Positions 24,627-36,874 of a DNA stretch of 64,000 nt are shown here, piece after piece. Origin of the DNA: Bimuria novae-zelandiae CBS 107.79 (lineage: Eukaryota; Ascomycota; Dothideomycetes; Pleosporales; Didymosphaeriaceae); the NCBI GenBank assembly GCA_010015655.1, contig ML976678.1, positions 348,430 through 412,429 of the forward strand. Direction: 5' to 3'. A model generated the notes under the pieces. The model saw only the letters and a list, made by a program, of their open reading frames with translations, did no database searches and was not told the origin of the DNA. Both the position numbers and the translations under genes were made by a program. How positions within the stretch are numbered: the first letter of the stretch is position 1; each line of letters begins with the position of its first letter.

Positions 24627-26108
24627 TCAAGTTTCTTCAGCAAGAACAGCGACCCATCGATCCGGAATCCGGCTCTCAGCGCCTTGATTGGAAGGTGCTT
24701 TGTTAGCTCCAAGTTTTCTTGGCGGAAGCCAGATACGCGCTTTGCCGACGGCTTTGGAGTCAAGCTTGCCGACGCGCCGCATGTTCATTTCGAGAACAAT
24801 GACGCGGAGAAAATCGCTGTTTTCTCTAGGTTCGCGTTGACGGACGGCGTGCGCGTCCGGCTGAGCACGGCCAGCCTCTGCGAACGGATCTGTTGGCTTG
24901 CGCCGGCTTTTGGAGCGGTTGCGTCGTTCGTAGGTTTGCATCTGGATCATGGGAGCCGAAGTGTCTTCGTCTATGTTCATCGTCAGAGCATCGTGGAGCT
25001 GCATGGACAGTTCTGTGGGAGAGATGGGTGCTGGTTGAGGATTTAGATAACGACGCAGTTCTGCTGACGGCGTGCCTTGAATATGCTTTGGTCGCATTTC
25101 GCTGGTGAATTTCGGTGACAGCAAAGATCTTGTGAGAAGATCATCTGGTGGAACGCTAGGTGCTGTAAAATTTGAAAATGATTTGGCTGCGGACTTGAGT
25201 GCCTGGAATGATGCGGTGAGGTTGGACTTGAACGAGCTGAACCTCTCGGAGGAAACTGCAAGCGGAGTGACAACGTCCGGTGTCTCCATGTTGGCCATGT
25301 CTTCACAGTCGTCGGGACTGAAATGCAGCAAGGGGTGATCCAGGACACAATCTTCCTTCGGTGGTGAGGATACGGTCTTCTCACGACGGTCCGAGAACGA
25401 TCGTCGGTACGATTCTGGGGTGCTCATCTCATCCCAGTGAGACGTGAATGACGGAGAGTCGGTGACCAGGGATGGTGGTATCGTAGATAACGAATCGCTC
25501 GATATTGATCGGGTGGTGGTCATAGACCGTGCGAAGTCCTTCTCTTGCTCCTCGCTCACGAGGCTGCCGTAATCCTCGTCCGACTCGTCCACACGTCCTA
25601 AAAGCAGATCCAACGGCGAGCCCACGATCGACGAGGGCAACTCTGGTTCATCTTGTTTCCACTCCTGTATCAACTCGTCCATGGATATCCTCCTGTCCAT
25701 TGAGGAGCCTTTTCGGCGTCGCGTCGGCATCTTCGGAATCGCAGTAACAGCCAGCAGCGCCGCGACTGCTGGTGGGATCGCATCGGGCTTGTGGTTTCTC
25801 GATGCACGCTGTGGTCGGCCACCATTGTGACCTCGTACTTTCACGGTCTGGGTTGCGGTCGCAGTGCCTGTCCGGGCGGGCGTTCGCAGTGGGATAACAA
25901 CTGGTTGGGAATGCATAGGTGGCGGAGAAGTCATGTGTTGCGACTCGGGGCTACGTGCGCGCTCCTCTTTAATTTCTATTTGTTTGACGTGCATCGATTT
26001 AGACGGAGTAGGTGCTCTCCTCGGTGAACGTGCGCCCATCTTCTCGTTGCTTCGTTTCGGCGGCGACGACGATTGAAGAAGGTACGGGTAAGACCTTGGC
26101 ATCATCAT
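24627..26108 (-). CDS. Conserved fungal protein of unknown function, largely disordered
   Basis: A single open frame of 493 codons starts at the first of three consecutive ATGs (26,108). Most of the protein is low-complexity and rich in Ser, Pro, Arg and Thr, so likely disordered, with many SP/TP sites. The last 80 residues are different: they contain NSDFLRVIVLEMNMRRVGKL followed by KARIWLPPRK. I recall this block as a conserved C-terminal signature in uncharacterised ascomycete proteins, which is why I trust this frame over the overlapping 150-codon frame in the same region. No catalytic motif, signal peptide or membrane span is visible. The function is unknown; a regulatory or scaffold role would be a guess. 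Confidence 0.75.
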   Translation of the reverse strand: MMMPRSYPYLLQSSSPPKRSNEKMGARSPRRAPTPSKSMHVKQIEIKEERARSPESQHMTSPPPMHSQPVVIPLRTPARTGTATATQTVKVRGHNGGRPQRASRNHKPDAIPPAVAALLAVTAIPKMPTRRRKGSSMDRRISMDELIQEWKQDEPELPSSIVGSPLDLLLGRVDESDEDYGSLVSEEQEKDFARSMTTTRSISSDSLSTIPPSLVTDSPSFTSHWDEMSTPESYRRSFSDRREKTVSSPPKEDCVLDHPLLHFSPDDCEDMANMETPDVVTPLAVSSERFSSFKSNLTASFQALKSAAKSFSNFTAPSVPPDDLLTRSLLSPKFTSEMRPKHIQGTPSAELRRYLNPQPAPISPTELSMQLHDALTMNIDEDTSAPMIQMQTYERRNRSKSRRKPTDPFAEAGRAQPDAHAVRQREPRENSDFLRVIVLEMNMRRVGKLDSKAVGKARIWLPPRKLGANKAPSNQGAESRIPDRWVAVLAEET

Positions 26109-29100
26109 TGTGGACGCCGGTCCTTTTTGAGAAGCACACGAGCAATGTGGCTAGGATACTCGCGTCGGAGCCGGGTGTGACGTTGGCGGCTGCGCGGGCG
26201 ATCTTGTTACGTTATTGCTGAAGCGGGATTGGATGGAAAAGGTCTTAAGGGGAAAATGGAGCGGCAGAGCAGGTTTTCGCCGAGAACAGCCGTTGTGTTA
26301 AAGATGTTGCTTGTAAAGTTACACGAAATAGCAGTAAGATCAAGTGAAGGAGGCAGAGGATGAGGACATGGAGGCGCGGAGTCGTGTAGGTGAGTTCCGG
26401 GGAAGGCGGCAGCGATAAGGACGATGACCTCAAGGGACTCGGGGGACTGATAAAGAATGCAGCCAGCAACTGTCGCGTGGGCGTCCGGTCGACAATGTGA
26501 CACAGGAGCGACGCCCAGGCACCCGATCGCCCCCAGCTGAGGCGCGAGATGACTCCCCCTGGCTGCGACACGTCCACGTTGCCTTCTCTTGCTGAAGACA
26601 GACACCCCTAGCGCCACTCGGTGCACATCCTCCTCCAAATGGGCTGCGATCTGGCAGCTTTCCCGATTGGATGTTTGCCACCTCCACGATTCAGCGCGCA
26701 GGGCTGAAGGAGAGCCCCCACGGACAGCTAATCCGCTATCGTGCGTTACAAACCAAAACCATCTGCGCCTCCAGCGTGACGTCCAAGAATCAAGAAATAA
26801 TAAACACCACGGCGGACCGCCTCCGACCCGTCGCGGAACCCCATCATTACAACACCAGGCTACAGTTGTGAGATTCCGATACGGACATCTGGCCTACGAG
26901 GTCGCAGAAGCTTATCGCACATCCAAGGCTTCCATGCACGCAACGCTTTCGTGCAGTTCCACTACACCACCTTTGCGACCTGCCCTGCATATCCGCCGTT
27001 TCCCCACACCGCGCTTGTACGAGTTAGGCTGTTGGATACGATTGTGTTGTTTCCCGTGTGGGTACAGCCGCGGGAGCCGGCCTCGCGTCCGTTGTGATTT
27101 TCCCCACGAAGCGCGAAAAGGAAGTCTTAAAAATGGCCCTTCAATCAAATAGCTGCAACGTGCAGGCTGAGTGTCCATCAGTAAGAGCGTGGAGTCCTGG
27201 TTCGTTGTTGCCCTCTCCTCCAATGAATGTGCAAACACGTGTCTGCGCACACCGTGACCGTGCATGCAGGTAATACCGAATAATGAAAAAAGCACAAGCC
27301 CGGCAATGGACTCTCTCCCTGCATGCGTTTGCACGCATGCACGCATGCGAGCAAATTTTTCGCCACCACGGACTCGCGGAGTGATACATATTGCGAGGGT
27401 GTCGGTACGCGGGCGAGCTTCGGTATGATTGTGGTCTTTGGTCTCTGAATAGCGCTCACCAATCTTATTTACAGCTTCCTCATTGACTCTAAGTAACCTT
27501 AGTGCCGACACAATCCGACTGACCGTTCGCTCAGGGCCGTATGTAGCCTCGTTCATCTGGGTAAGGCCCACAGTTTGTACAACGGTCACGGTACGGATTT
27601 CACCGAGCAGCGATGGAAGATACTCTACAGCTGAAGTGGCTGGTCAAAAAGACCAGGCGGACATCTTCGCAGAGTTACAGTCTAAGAAGAATGGCCCGTC
27701 CAACCACTCCTGAGAAAGGATGACCACCTGATGGAGACGTTCTGAACCAGAACCAATGGTGAACTCCTCCCCTCCCGAGATATTGGGCAGTCGGTGTTTA
27801 CTCTAACCTCCCGCCCATCGTCAGTCCTAGTTCTCTGCCATTCCTCGTCTCTGGACCAAATCTGTGAAGCCCACCTGTGTAAGTGGGGCAATATTCGGGA
27901 AAGTTGCTGGCTTCACAGGTTGTCTCGACTCGAGGTCACAGTATATCTTGTTTACAGTCGCTGTTGCGCTTTTCTTTCCCTTTTCGAGCTTTTTCATGCT
28001 ATCCCTCAGTCCACTTTTGCCAGTGGACACCCGCTCATTGCTTTCTCTCTGTTGTCCCCATATCAATCCTCATGATGTCATTCCTTCTTCAAATCGAGCC
28101 GCGTGTACGGTGGTGAACGCATCCAACGACTACTTCTGTTCTTAAAATTCACGCCGAGATACCGCATCAAAAAACTCCTTCCACCCCACTCGAGAAGCCA
28201 ACACTCCCTCTGCAAATCCCCCTTATCTACGCCTTACCTTGTATCCACTCCTCTCTCCATAGCCAGTCGTTCCAGCACGCGCACTTTTCAAAAGCCTTAC
28301 TTCCCGCACCTGCCCACGCTGCATACCAAAAAGCGCGCAAAAAAATACAAACGCACTCACGTACGCCCTACAAAATCCCAGGCATCTACTAAAGGGGTGC
28401 AAAAAGCCATTTCACCCGCAGGCCCCGGCTCAAAGTAGTTTTGATTCGGCTTCGAACCGGTGCACTGTCAACGTCATGCCGCGGCTGAGCTTACCCCCAA
28501 CTGCGATGGACTCTATGTGTCGGTGGAAGGTGATAGAATTTTGCACTGAATAGTATATAAACACCTACAAAAGGGCTGGTATTTTTTTACGGCGGCCTAG
28601 GAGTTGGGTTGGCTATTGTGGGGCTTGGCTGGTGTTGAGGGCCAGGTGAGTGAGGCAGGAGCGAGCGGTGGTGCGATGGTAAGGAAGGGGTGACGGGACG
28701 GGACGGACGCGATGGCAGAGAACGGGCAGCGACGCGCTATTGCGGTATTCAACTCGTGCAATGTTTTGGATCACCGCAAGTATGTTCCTATAGAGAGTCA
28801 ATAATGGGTTCTGTTCAGCGGCCAGGTGTGTAGGTTGGCGACATCGCTCATATGCCTTATGAGCCAGACTCGCTGCGCTTCTTCCACAATCCGGGATCCA
28901 AATCGTCTCGTAGCAGTGCTCATACGAAGCCAGTCTGGCGACCTTGTAACTTTTCCGTGGTCCCTTGATGGGTGGCTTGTACGCCGCTACACCTATCTCT
29001 TCCACCACCATCGTTCTTACCATAAGTCTCGGCTCTTTCTTTTCCATATCCGAACTTTGCCAGGAGCTTGATAACTAAGCTCCACGCCAACCGAATTAAA

Positions 29101-30374
29101 AAGACATTCGCGATTCTTCTTGATATGATACACACCTCCTCTCTTTAACCGCTGGCTAGCTCTTCTCTCTAATCCCGCGGTCATCCGCCTTACTTCCCAC
29201 CTGCGGCCTTGACCGCCACTCGCCCGTGTCACGTAACACCCAAGCATATCCACCCGTCCCCTATGCAATTGCACCCTGGCGGCTTAAAGTACCTTACTAG
29301 GCACAAAGTTATTTCACAGGTTAGAAAAGCGTAGCAAGAACCTTGACGTAGCTGTAATCGCTAAAGCGAGAGGGCCGCCGTGGCGGTAACCGTGAATTCC
29401 ACTGCAATTCTTAGCGCTGACGAAGAGCGAGATGGTGTAACGTTTCACAGTGCCACTGCTTGCCAGAGCCGCACGTCTGCGTAACCCGTTTAAATGAAAG
29501 CTGGATGAAGTTTGGTGTCGTGCTACACCAGCAGCCCGCGCCATTGTTTCTCTACGCACAAGGGGGGTTACAAAGAGCATCTTGCACCATGTGTGCTACC
29601 TGCTGTACGAGGTGATCCACTTTAGAAAGTACAGAACAGGGCTGCACACGACAGCACTGCAATCTTAGCCTTGACGAAGAAACAACCATGGAACATCGAA
29701 GTTCGGTCAGTTCAAAGCTCATCCAAGAAAGCATGTATACATCACTTCACAAGCCATCATATGAACCAACACATCTCAGCAATAAACATTCCATTCATCA
29801 GTCACACAGACACGTCTCATACTACTAGTACACCGCACTCAGCTCACCTCAAAAACGAGAGCACGACGACTCCGCCTCGCCAAAGATATGCCTAGTTAAG
29901 ATGCAATAAAAGCTGTGTATTAGGAAAAAGAGGAAGCAGGACCTGCTGCCTCTCCTTCGGGCGCTGAGGTCGAAGAAACCCGTGGAGCCGATCCTAGCCG
30001 TATCCGAAGGAGTAGAAAGGGAAATTTTTGGTGATGATGCAGCCGCCCAGGTTTAAAAGAATTACAGAGAAGCAGAGCCGAAAGCAACAGATATGGAAAT
30101 GAGAAGGCTGTTTGCCCAAGCACGAAAGAAAATACTTGTGCGTGCGTGACATCATGTCGTCGAAGCAGGTCGTTAAGCAACATCCCGTCGTATCCAAGAG
30201 TGGAAACAGTGAGGAACATCGTTCAGACGTGGCATATCAAGCGTGACAAGATCGTGACGAAGTGGTCCGCAATGGGGACGAACCGATAGAGGACCGTATG
30301 ACAGTGCAACTCGATCCTGGGCTGGCTTCGGAAGATTCGTCTATACGATCGTTCTTTGACGACCTGCGGTTCTC
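26109..30374. other. 4.3-kb gene-poor intergenic region
   Basis: No frame longer than about 225 codons and none with a domain or a plausible splice chain. It must contain the upstream region of the 24,627-26,108 gene and the 3' flank of ase1. A GCATGC-rich palindromic patch lies at about 27,320-27,352. A sequence at 28,440-28,500 superficially resembles the T-arm of a tRNA but does not fold as one. The rest shows nothing I can assign. Confidence 0.5.
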
Positions 30375-32731
30375 CTAGTAGACGTCGCCGTCATCTGTCC
30401 ATCCGCAATCGCTGCCCTCCACCGTGCGCACCATCTGGCCGCCCTCTTCCACCCAGGTGTCGTCCCCCACGGCGCGAATGCCCCTCATCTTCTTACCGTT
30501 TATACCACGAGGCGAAGCAGAATGTCCACCTTCGGGTGTGAAACGCTTGGTTCTCGCCATCTGCTGCCGATAGTTGTAGAAGTCTACGTCGCGCTCCGGT
30601 GGCTCGTCTGACTGCTCACTGAACGTTTCCCAGTTTTCGGACCCAGATTGCAGGGTACTACCGGTTGCAGTTGAGGATGTTTGTGATATTTGTCGGCTAT
30701 CTGCCCGAGGTGGAATATACTGGGGTTGATAAGTGGAGCGCATGGTTTGCGATAGGAATGAGCGGTCGTCGTATGGATCCTCAGGTGGCACGTGGCGTAC
30801 AATACTTTCGCTCCGATCACTACGGCTGGAGAAGTCGTAGCGACTCACAGGCGTCACTACTTGTTCTGGAGGCACGAACAAGTCCTTCATTCGTGGAGGC
30901 GGCGCCATTGGAGGAGGCATTTTGCGCATTGTTGACTCTCGTAGGTCGTCTTGCGAGGCCGGGCGAGCAGCCTTGCGCTCGGGCGAGTTACCACCGTGCG
31001 GCATCGTCTTCAGGGGCGCACGGGCTGGTATCTTGGATGGACTTCTCTGGGCTGAGGCGGCCGACACGGACATGGAAAGTGGATTCCGGCTCATGGTACT
31101 TGAACTGAAATTTGATGCGGGTGTCTTTGATCGGCTCGGGGGCGGTTGGCGCACTGTGCTAGATCGCCCCAACGTCGCAGACTTGGGCGCCTGCTTCACG
31201 GGCATGGGACCTGCAGATGGAGTCTTGGCTCGAGGTGGTGGTACCTTTGCTGCGCAAGCATAGAGCTCGTCCAGATAGCGCTCTCCAAGGACCAGAAAGG
31301 GCCGACCGTACTCGTCTTCCCACCTCTCGAGCGTCTGCTTCAGCTCTGCTTCGATCTTGGGTAGCTCCTTTGCGATACGCTTGCGCATCTTTTCCTCTCG
31401 TAGGAGCTTTCCTGGGTCGCGCCGCTCGCCCTTTTGTCCTCGCGCCATCAAACGAGAAGCGTCCTGGCTTGATTGTGCAAGGTCGTCTCGCTCTTTGATG
31501 AGCTCGCGATGTCGGTCGATCTTCTGGAGAATGGGTAGGCGCTGTTCCTTGAGTACTTCCAGACGGGAGATTTCGGCTTCGTGTGATGAGAGAAGCGCGT
31601 CTGTGCAAACATCGGAGAAGGCGGGCGTGAAATCGAGCATCTCCTCTTCCGAGAAATACAAGGCGTCCCAAAGCTCCTGCAGCTTCACACGCGCTTCCTC
31701 GACGAAGATGTGTAGGTTCTGGCGCTTCAGCTCGTTCAACCTGGCCAGCTCGTCCTCGAATTCATTGATGGTCCGTAGGCCACAGCCGCGGTTGGCAGCC
31801 AGGAACTGCTTACGCTCCTGCATATCCACGTTCAAGCGATCCCACAAGTCCTCGATGGTGGAGCGCAACTGTCCCAGCCGCCGCTCACGTCCGCGCTTCT
31901 CTTCGACCAAACGCTCCTTCTTCGCCTTGAGCTTGGCGATGTCTTCGCTGTGCAGACCAAGTTGCTCCGGTGCCTCGCGATAGTACTTGACAATCGAAGT
32001 GTCCGTCTGTGCCTGTGGGGTGCCCAACTCTGCCCACAGCTGAACCATCTCCTGGCATATCACCTGTACGGTGTTCAAGCGGCGGTTGTATTCTTCGTAT
32101 ACGCGGGAGAACTCGTGGTCAAGCGACGCGACGTACGACGGTGAGATGTCGAAGGAGGGTGAGATGGTCGTGTTGGGCGCGGTGGGGGGAAGCTTGATCT
32201 GCACAAAGTCTTCATCCAGGTGCGACGCGTACGATTCGAGTGCTTCGGCGAGTTCTGTGGGTGTCAATACGGTATTGTGGAATAGGAAGGGGCGACTTAC
32301 TGCGCACTTGCTCGAAGCGCTCGCGGTGCAGCTTGCTGACGGTGCCATATTTCTCCTTCAGCTCCTTCAGGCAGCGCGTCAGCGGGTAGGTGACCTCGAG
32401 GCCGTCGTCGATGGCGTAGTTGGGGTTGGGCTTTTCGTCGGTGAGCGACGTCTCCATCTGGCGGATGGTCCTGATTAGGCGTTCCGCCTCTTCGGTCATC
32501 TCGTGCTTCTCGTTCGTCGTCTGCTTAAGCTGGCTGTGGAGCGTCTCCGAGAGCGCCGAAAACAACTGCACGCGCGTGAGTATTCGTGTCTGTCGCCATT
32601 GCCGCATCTGCGCGACTCACCTCGGCCTCGCGCGTGTCGCGCTCATGGCTGGCGACGCCAATCTCGTCGAACAGGCCGTGCAGCTGGCCGATGATGGTGG
32701 TGACTTGCTGGGCCAGGTAGCTCGTGTCCAT
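30375..32731 (-). CDS. ase1: Ase1/PRC1/MAP65 microtubule-bundling protein
   Basis: Spliced from three exons: 32,621-32,731; 32,301-32,565; 30,375-32,254. The introns are 55 and 46 bp and all junctions keep frame, giving 751 residues. The family cross-links antiparallel microtubules in the spindle midzone during anaphase. Residues about 1-410 are predicted coiled-coil/helical, with MAP65-type blocks such as TYPLTRCLKELKEKYGTVSK and RLGQLRSTIEDLWDRLNVD, then the conserved microtubule-binding region ending near WEDEYGRPFLVLGERYLDEL. The C-terminal 280 residues are basic, Ser/Pro-rich and disordered. They contain SPSK and SPER sites that fit the Cdk1 consensus (S/T-P-x-K/R), matching known mitotic control of the family. 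The start was chosen because it begins MDTSYLAQQVTTII and gives in-frame splicing. Confidence 0.9.
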
Positions 32732-33683
32732 TGCGACTGAAGAGCCTCCCGGCGGACAATCTCCAGCTGTCAAGGCGCATGCACGTATGATCTGCGTGCA
32801 GGTGGGGTGAACGGGCTGAACCGAGGAATGTATGCGTGTTGTCGTGGCAAGTGCGAGATCCAACACGCCTCCAAATGAGCGGAGCCGTGCACTGCACTTC
32901 AAATCGGCGGCGAGGAGAGAATAGAATGGGACGTTTCTGCTGAAACTATGTGTGATGCAATGTTGGGGAGTGCGCGGGTGGTGATAGCGGTCGTTCGGGT
33001 CTGGAGCCGTTTATTTTGGGATCGTTGCTACGGCGACAGCCGCATCAACATCAACGCCAACCAGCGCCCGGTCATGTTTCAACATTTATCGACCGATTGC
33101 GCAGCGGCCTATCGTTTTCTTCGCAAATGCACACCAAGCAAGGAAAACCATTACACAACTTGCGGAAAGACGACATTTCGGCGGCGGCTCCCCATAAAGC
33201 ACCGCACATATATGCAAGGCATCGCGCTTGCCTCAGCAACGTCGAATCTTCGTTTTGTTTGTTGTACTGGTCTACCCAGCGTCTAACGAAAATCAGTTTG
33301 TGGTGTACCTGCGAACCCTGATTGACTATGCTACGGCCCACAAGTGGGGATTCCCATGCTTTGTCGTGGAGTAATACACTTCACGGTCCGTGGTCTCCAT
33401 GATCACACTCTACCCTCCAATGTTGTGTATTTTACTAGGCTGTCTACACACTCCTCTAAAGACTGCCGCGGCCAGCAAACGCACGACTGACCACGACCAA
33501 AGTCAAAGATATGACGGTGGTGTAACGAAGACGGTGTCCACCTCCGCAAACTCCGCTCCATTATATCACGCCTGTCAAGTTTAGGGTCCCCACGTATATC
33601 CTTGAACCTTTGTATTGCCTATTTTGAGATAACATACTGTACCTCGCTCTCTATTTCAGCCATGAGCATTGACCGCAGCTGCG
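32732..33683. other. Intergenic, upstream region of ase1
   Basis: Holds the upstream region of ase1 and the 3' flank of the DUF1308 gene. No frame or motif of note is visible. Confidence 0.5.
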
Positions 33684-35574
33684 CTAAAATCTCCGTCGCC
33701 CATGTTTAGCAATCAAACTCCGACTCTCACCACAAAGCCATATATGGGGTCCGGCTTCGCCATCCTTCAACCCCATCTCATTGATGAGCCGCTCAATCTG
33801 TTTTGCCCGCGCGCGATTGGAGCTCAGCGTCGTCAGACCCGTTGACCACCCGTAGAAGAATATCGATGTGTTCAAAGGACCTAATTCGGCCTCCAGTTTC
33901 TTCGCGACCGCAGGCAGTCCGCCAATCCTCTTATCAATGTTGCTGGGCTCCACGCGGATAGGGAGCTGGAAGCCTTTTGGTGCGGGATGGTCTGATAGCG
34001 CGAGCCACTCTTTGAGAAGCTCGTCGGGTGAGACGTTTTGGCGGTCTCGTTGTGCGAGAAGGAGGTTTGCGCGGATTTTCTCTTTGTCGGTGGCCAAGGT
34101 GTCGACGATGAGGTTCATTTGATCTGCGGCTTCTTGAGTGGTGACCATGGGATGAGAGGCGATGGCCGGGTAGAGATGCGTTGGGAGGAGCTTCTCTTTC
34201 CTCTCCTCGAGGATTTGTGCGCGTACCTAGAGATTGAAACATGTTAGCCTATGCTCATCAGCCAAGAAGGCGGGTTTTGGGGAGCAGGCAGCGGAGAAAG
34301 CAGACACATGATTTCAGGCATCCCCCTTTCTGTGCTTCGCAAGGGCATGCAATGTAAAGGCCAGAAGCGCAGACAATAACATCAGAATGGCGTTCTGTTG
34401 ATATGATTGCCCCCACCGTATTGCCTCCCTGGGGTAGCACACTGGGGGTACCTTCGTGCGACTGGTCTGGCCTTCTTGCTGCCTGCTGGGCAGTGGGTAA
34501 GCGTTAAGTCATTTTCGCCTGCTCTTTCTCCCACCACGCAGGTGGAACAGTAACAGAGCTCCCAAGCGCTTGATTACTCATCTCTGCATTTCCCGCCTCT
34601 GTGCTCGCAGTAGGACGGAGAGAAATTGTGTTACGTACCTCTCCAGGATACCAGTCTAGTATCTCACATTCGCCATGCGAGATATCTGATATCAAGGCGA
34701 GAAGAATGGTGCAATCGATGTTGAGCGTCTCGGAGAGTGTTCTGGACCGATCCACCAATAGATTTGGAAGTGCCTCTTCGAGCGATGGCGTGTCGGGGAT
34801 CTCGTTCGCACACTGTACGTCTACTCCGACAGCCCTCATTTTGTCAAGGACCATATCTACTTCTTTCAGCTTCCCTGTTGTTATTCGAGTGAGGACATAT
34901 CGTAGTCTCGGTGCATGGCCACGCATTGGGTTTGCACGAGCGGCGCGCGCTAGCTCGCGGGCGTTCTTGACAATCTCGACTTGATCATCGTCGTCCTCGT
35001 CTTCCCAGTTCGTAGAAGGCGCAACGTCCATTTCCTCGTCAGAATCGGAGTCGTTTTGCCAACCCAGCTTGGCAAGGTCGAACAAGAGCCGCTTCTCGGA
35101 TATCGTCGACACCCGTATCCATTCCATGCCGTCCGCAGCCACGATATCAACCAATGCCGACGTCTTACCCTGCTTTGCACCCTTCCTCAACCCTACTCCG
35201 TTGACTCGGCTTCCTTTCTGCCGATTCCAATAGAAGTATTTTCGAAAGGCCAATAGGCCTGAAGACCGTTTTGCAGCTGCCCAGAGCGCTTCGTAGTACA
35301 GAAGATTCGATGACACGGCATAGTGCCGAGCTTTTTCCGGTGGATGATTCGCGCTTTTGAGTTTGTTCAGGAAGGCGAGTTCGTTTTTGAAGTCACTTCG
35401 CAGCGTTCGGTACTCCACTGGACAGGGAATTTTCGCTTGTTTCTGGCTGGCGTCTACGGCTGTTACATAGTGCTCGACCTCTTCATGTAGAGTGTTGCAT
35501 CTCTCGATCAACGCATCAACGTCAGGCGCATCCAAATCCATGCCCTGGACGCTGGAAGCGAGCGCATCGGTCAT
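33684..35574 (-). CDS. DUF1308 family protein
   Basis: Two exons, 34,639-35,574 and 33,684-34,226, joined across a 412-bp intron (GTACGT...CTAG), give 492 residues. The join reads CEILDWYPGEVRAQILEERK in one phase, which fits the family better than reading on into the intron, where a stop occurs at 34,504. N-terminal helices (residues about 1-115) are followed by an acidic insert (about 185-205) and the conserved C-terminal half, including IWLCGESRSL near the end and a TTLSSNRARAKQIERLI block. The family is conserved from fungi to animals, with a PIN-like fold proposed for its C-terminal part; its biochemical role is not settled. It is divergently transcribed from srp21 with 423 bp between the start codons. 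The unusually long intron is the weak point of the model. Confidence 0.75.
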
Positions 35575-35997
35575 GGTGAATGGAAGACAGCCACAGGGCG
35601 GATAATAATTATTACACGGCCTCTCCGAAAAACCAAGCGGTACACAGACTTTCTCTTGAGGACGCCTCGATGTTTTGTGTGACCGTGAGATACGAGGCAG
35701 GGAAGTTACCTGGGTACCGAAGTTTTGGGAAAGCTCCAGGGCTCTTGTGCGAAGATCGAAGGCTGCGTCTCACTACGCCTGCGCCATGCTTCCAACGAAA
35801 ATCGCGCAATAAATACACAGACGCAAACTGTGAGTCAGTCAATCAACCACTGGAAGCTTCGATTTGCTTGAGCTTTACAACTAAAGGGCGAAGGGCGTGC
35901 CCGGCCCGACATTCTTCCGACCCCCCGCCAAAAGCGACTCCACAACTCGACTGCTAGCTACAAGCACCACTCCAAGATACCCCGGTTTCAGCCCACC
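35575..35997. promoter_or_regulatory. Shared divergent upstream region, DUF1308 gene and srp21
   Basis: The 423 bp between two divergent start codons must contain both 5' UTRs and core promoters. No specific factor site is recognised; the status as a shared promoter is inferred from geometry only. Confidence 0.45.
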
Positions 35998-36548
35998 ATG
36001 CCTTATCTTGAGACAAGCGCAGAATGGTACGAGCAGTCATCATTACTGCTCAAAGCGCGCCCAACTACTGTGTGTTCGGTCACTAGACTTGTCGCATGCC
36101 CTCACTGACCGCGGCGCAGACACATGTAACCTCCAAATACACGGTCCTAAAGCCCAATGCGCGCAAGATCAAGAAGCACCAAAAGTACCTCGAAAAGAGA
36201 GCCGCCAGACCTGCTGATCCTTCACGGCCCCAACCCTCAGAACCGACCCTCGATAATGTTGAAGAGCCGAAAGCCACATTCGTGTTGAAGACGTACGATC
36301 CGGATTCGGGCACATGTCTGCAGTATCAGACGACTAAGGCGGCGGAGGTTGGAAGACTGATCGGGAGTCTGGGGCGGTTAGGGAGGCATATGGCTGCGTT
36401 GCCGGAAGCGATGGAGGATCTCAGTGTGCCGGCTGATGGTATGGGTGTATCGACGCCGAAGGTGGAGGAGGATGTGAAGGTTGGCGGGGCACCGGCGGAA
36501 CAGAAGGCGGGTGGAGGTGGCAAGAAGAAAAAGAAGGGAAAGAAATGA
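35998..36548 (+). CDS. srp21: Signal recognition particle subunit SRP21/SRP9-like
   Basis: Two exons, 35,998-36,069 and 36,120-36,548, are separated by a 50-bp intron (GTGTGT...GCGCAG) and give 166 residues. Exon 1 supplies MPYLETSAEWYEQSSLLLKA, the typical SRP9/SRP21 start, so the shorter frame beginning at 36,096 is not the true N-terminus. The SRP9-21 fold continues with residues resembling ATFVLKTYDPDSGTCLQYQT and KAAEVGRLIGSLGRLGRHM. The Gly/Lys-rich tail (GGGGKKKKKGKK) is a basic RNA-binding extension common in fungal SRP21. With SRP14 it binds the Alu domain of SRP RNA and takes part in elongation arrest of ER-targeted ribosomes in the cytosol. It is convergent with the gene at 36,875. 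Confidence 0.9.
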
Positions 36549-36874
36549 GCGCCGAGACACACACGAGCTGGGCAAAATCTCACTGAGGAAGGCACCACGC
36601 GGTTCCGCAGGATGCATAACGAGCACCTCAGGACGTGCTACGCGATGGAAGCGGCTGAAGGGCAGCGGATACCCTATGAGAGCGATCAGCTGCATAGACC
36701 TGCGCAGGAGCAAGGGACATACGTCATGCCAACACCACATGATGATAGGTGTCGATAGGTCCCTAGATCCCACAACGCTGTAAAACAAACTCATGACGAC
36801 ACCCATCTGCATCTAGAACTGCGACTATGACCCTCTCAAGATATTCACCACACAGCCCTAGTACGCTGGTACGC
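36549..36874. other. Convergent intergenic region
   Basis: The 3' flanks of srp21 and the convergent small gene. No motif seen beyond short AT-rich stretches. Confidence 0.5.

Noticed and set aside
24007..24763. Overlapping frames of 130-150 codons on both strands
   Set aside because: They are shadows of each other near the 3' end of the 24,627-26,108 gene; the 493-codon frame has the conserved C-terminal block.
26912..27589. 225-codon minus-strand and 187-codon plus-strand (26,589-27,152) frames
   Set aside because: They overlap each other and several more frames, show no domain and have no plausible splice partners.
28440..28500. tRNA-like TTCGAA box and AGCTCAG-like sequence
   Set aside because: On the minus strand the boxes have roughly tRNA spacing, but the acceptor and T stems do not pair.
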